From positions 2,798 through 9,551 of the forward strand of contig NZ_JH604851.1 of NCBI RefSeq assembly GCF_000250875.1: DNA of 6,754 bases, given 5' to 3'. A program made the translations under genes and the position numbers. Every line of letters begins with the position of its first letter. Within the stretch, counting starts at the first letter, position 1. The DNA comes from Sutterella parvirubra YIT 11816. GTDB taxonomy: Bacteria > Pseudomonadota > Gammaproteobacteria > Burkholderiales > Burkholderiaceae_F. The notes below the pieces were generated by a model, which saw only the letters and a program-made list of their open reading frames with translations, ran no database searches and was not told the origin of the DNA. Shown piece by piece: positions 4,710-6,754 of this stretch.

Positions 4710-6754
4710 ATGATTTACGAGCCTGAAAATCTCCGTACCCTAGCTCTGGTAGGGCATGGTTCCTGCGGCAAAACCTCGCTCATCGAGGCCATGCTCTACC
4801 GTTCCGGCATGATCCCGGAATTGGGCGCCGTCGAACGCGGCAACACGATGTGCGACAACGACCCGCTCGAAAAGCAGGTCGGCCATTCGATCCGCCTCGC
4901 CGTCGCGCACGTCGACACCGCGATGCCGAACCTGACGCCGGTGCGCATTCACGTGCTCGACACCCCGGGGTATTCGGACTATCTCGGCCAGGACCTCTCG
5001 GCGCTCGACGCCGTCAAGTCCGTCGCCGCCGTCGTCGATGCGACCAAGGGCGTCGAACTCCTCACGCGCCGCATGATGCAGGTCGCCGCCGATCGCCGTC
5101 TCTGCCGCATGATCGTCGTCAACAAGTTCGACGATCCCAACGCCGACCTTGAGGGGCTCCTCGAACAGATGCGCGAAATCTGGGGCCCGGGCGTTCTCCC
5201 GATCAATCTCCCCACGAAGAACCACACGCACGTCATCGACTGCTTCGAACGCGAAGAAGGCGAATCCGACATCATGAGCGTCGAAGACGTTCACCGCGCC
5301 TTCATCGAACGCATCGTGGAAGAGGACGACGAAGCGCTCGAACGCTACCTCGAAGAAGGGAGCGTCGACCCGCGCATCCTCCACCCGCTCATCACGAAGG
5401 CGCTGCGCGAAGGCCACATCATTCCGGTGTGCTTCACCTCGGCCAAGAACCTGATTGGCATCCGCGACTTCATGAAGGTGATCATCCGCCATCTGCCGAG
5501 CCCGGCCGAGGCGAACGACGCGCTCTTCGTCACCGCCGAAGGCGAACCCTACGTGACGAAGCCCGAACGCGACCTTCCGGTGGTCGCCCAGGTCTTCAAG
5601 ATCGTCAACGACCCGTACATCGGCAAGATCGGCGTCTTCCGCGTCCACCAGGGCACGATCACGAAGGACAGCACGCTCTACGTCGACGACGGCAAGAAGC
5701 CCATCAAGGCGGCGCATCCGCTCCTGCTTCAGGGGAAGAACACCGCCGAGACCGACCGTCTCTGCCCGGGCGACATCGGCGCCCTCGCGAAGATCGATGA
5801 ATTGAACTACGGCTCCGTCATCCACAGCGACCCGAACGTGAGCGGCATCCGCATGCGTCCGATCGACTTCCCGAAGCCCATGTACGGTCTTGCGGTGAAG
5901 CCCGCCCGCCGCGGCGACGAAGGCCGCATGAGCGAAGTGCTCGCGAAGATGCAGGGCGAAGATCCGACGATGACGGTCGAGCACGACCCGGTTCTGAACG
6001 AAACCGTGATCCGCGGCCTCACCGACATGCACGTCCGTTCGATCCTCGAGCGCATGAAGGTCAACTTCAAGCTTGAAGTCGAAACGAGCACGCCGTCGAT
6101 CCCGTACCGCGAAACGATTTCGGCGAACGCCGAAGGCCACGCCCGCCACAAGAAGCAGACGGGCGGCGCCGGCCAGTTCGGCGAGGTCTACCTCAGGGTC
6201 GAACCCCTCCCGCGCGGCCAGGGCTTCGAGTTCGTCGATCAGGTCAAGGGCGGCGTCATTCCGTACAACCTCATCCCGGCCGTCGAAAAGGGCGTGCGCG
6301 AAGTGCTCGACTCGGGCTACGTCGCGGGCTACCCGATTCAGGACGTGCGCGTGATCGTCTACGACGGCAAGAGCCACCCGGTCGACTCGAAGGAAGTCGC
6401 CTTCGTCTCCGCCGGCCGCAAGGCCTTCCTCGACGCGCTCGCCAACGCGAAGCCGCAGATCCTCGAACCGATCGTCCGCGTTGAAATCAACGCGCCCGAA
6501 CAGTACATGGGCGACATCGCCGGCGACTTCGCGTCCCGCCGCGGTCAGGTTTCCGGCACGGAATCGCTCCCGGGCGGCATCATCTCGATCACGGGTACGG
6601 TGCCGTTGGCGGAACTCGACGGCTACGCCACGCGTCTGCATGCGCTCACCCAGGGGACGGGCTCCTGGGGGATGGAATTGGACAGCTACCAGCCGCTTCC
6701 CGCGCAGAAGCAGGCCGAGCTCGCCTCCAAGTACCAACGCAAGGAAGAAGAGGA
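4710..6754 (+). CDS. Elongation factor G-like translational GTPase (EF-G paralogue), last residues missing
   Basis: The open frame gives 681 residues and reaches the right edge; C-terminal landmarks (Y-A-T-R-L, T-Q-G, then Y-Q-P-L-P) show that only a few residues are lost. Domains follow EF-G: G domain (about 1-265) with P-loop G15-H-G-S-C-G-K-T22, G3 D84-T-P-G-Y88, G4 N138-K-F-D141 and G5 T243-S-A-K246; beta-barrel II (about 288-370); III (about 383-455); IV (about 460-580) with an H-K-K-Q-T-G-G-A-G-Q-F-G loop and tip histidine H556 in D-G-K-S-H-P-V-D-S; and V with M-G-D-I-A-G-D-F-A-S-R-R-G. It differs from canonical FusA: Y88 replaces the catalytic His, S18 the P-loop Asp and S60 the switch I Thr, and the G' insert looks short. 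This fits the FusA2/EF-G2-type paralogues, which bind ribosomes but may hydrolyse GTP poorly. It is a separate transcription unit. Confidence 0.95.
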   Translation, partial: MIYEPENLRTLALVGHGSCGKTSLIEAMLYRSGMIPELGAVERGNTMCDNDPLEKQVGHSIRLAVAHVDTAMPNLTPVRIHVLDTPGYSDYLGQDLSALDAVKSVAAVVDATKGVELLTRRMMQVAADRRLCRMIVVNKFDDPNADLEGLLEQMREIWGPGVLPINLPTKNHTHVIDCFEREEGESDIMSVEDVHRAFIERIVEEDDEALERYLEEGSVDPRILHPLITKALREGHIIPVCFTSAKNLIGIRDFMKVIIRHLPSPAEANDALFVTAEGEPYVTKPERDLPVVAQVFKIVNDPYIGKIGVFRVHQGTITKDSTLYVDDGKKPIKAAHPLLLQGKNTAETDRLCPGDIGALAKIDELNYGSVIHSDPNVSGIRMRPIDFPKPMYGLAVKPARRGDEGRMSEVLAKMQGEDPTMTVEHDPVLNETVIRGLTDMHVRSILERMKVNFKLEVETSTPSIPYRETISANAEGHARHKKQTGGAGQFGEVYLRVEPLPRGQGFEFVDQVKGGVIPYNLIPAVEKGVREVLDSGYVAGYPIQDVRVIVYDGKSHPVDSKEVAFVSAGRKAFLDALANAKPQILEPIVRVEINAPEQYMGDIAGDFASRRGQVSGTESLPGGIISITGTVPLAELDGYATRLHALTQGTGSWGMELDSYQPLPAQKQAELASKYQRKEEE

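Noticed and set aside
4740..6737. 665-codon open frame on the minus strand opposite the EF-G-like gene
   Set aside because: It lies antisense to a clearly conserved gene whose G/C-biased third positions suppress stop codons in this frame. Its translation is low-complexity, rich in Arg, Val, Asp, Ala and His, with no recognisable domain.
1..6754. CRISPR array, insertion sequence, tRNA, phage or defence genes
   Set aside because: I looked for regularly spaced repeats, transposase motifs, tRNA cloverleaf elements and terminal repeats and saw none; all long frames are accounted for by efflux, signalling and translation genes.

Overview
The window is GC-rich bacterial chromosomal DNA with dense coding, short intergenic gaps and strong third-position G/C preference. 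The CpxR/CpxA-like pair, the MacA-like adaptor and the NodT-type outer membrane factor point to a Gram-negative proteobacterium. A betaproteobacterium of the Burkholderiales is my best guess, but it is an inference from protein flavour; there is no rRNA or other marker here to test it. I see no mobile element, CRISPR array, tRNA or rRNA.

Layout. Positions 1-2155 (minus strand) hold the first two genes of an efflux operon: an outer membrane lipoprotein channel (TolC/NodT family), then, 6 bp downstream, a MacA-like periplasmic adaptor that runs off the left edge. The inner membrane pump, probably a MacB-type ABC transporter, should lie just outside. Positions 2156-2378 are a divergent control region with a good extended -10 promoter facing right and a spaced set of GTTAA elements. 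Positions 2379-4500 (plus strand) hold a CpxR-like response regulator and, after 16 bp, its membrane sensor kinase, closed by a textbook intrinsic terminator (11-bp stem, GGAA tetraloop, T tracts). Positions 4558-4709 form a structured leader with several dyads. From 4710 to the right edge runs an almost complete elongation factor G-like GTPase, a separate transcription unit with a strong Shine-Dalgarno.

How the parts fit. The two-component system and the efflux genes share one divergent control region. The simplest reading is that the sensor detects envelope stress or a toxic compound and the regulator controls both its own operon and the efflux operon. The EF-G-like gene has no evident functional link to them.

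The most noteworthy item is that EF-G paralogue. It has Tyr in place of the catalytic His of the DTPGH motif, Ser in place of the P-loop Asp, and Ser in place of the switch I Thr, yet it keeps the nucleotide-binding motifs and the domain IV tip. The rest is a conventional efflux/two-component locus; I found no convincing sign of an entirely new system.
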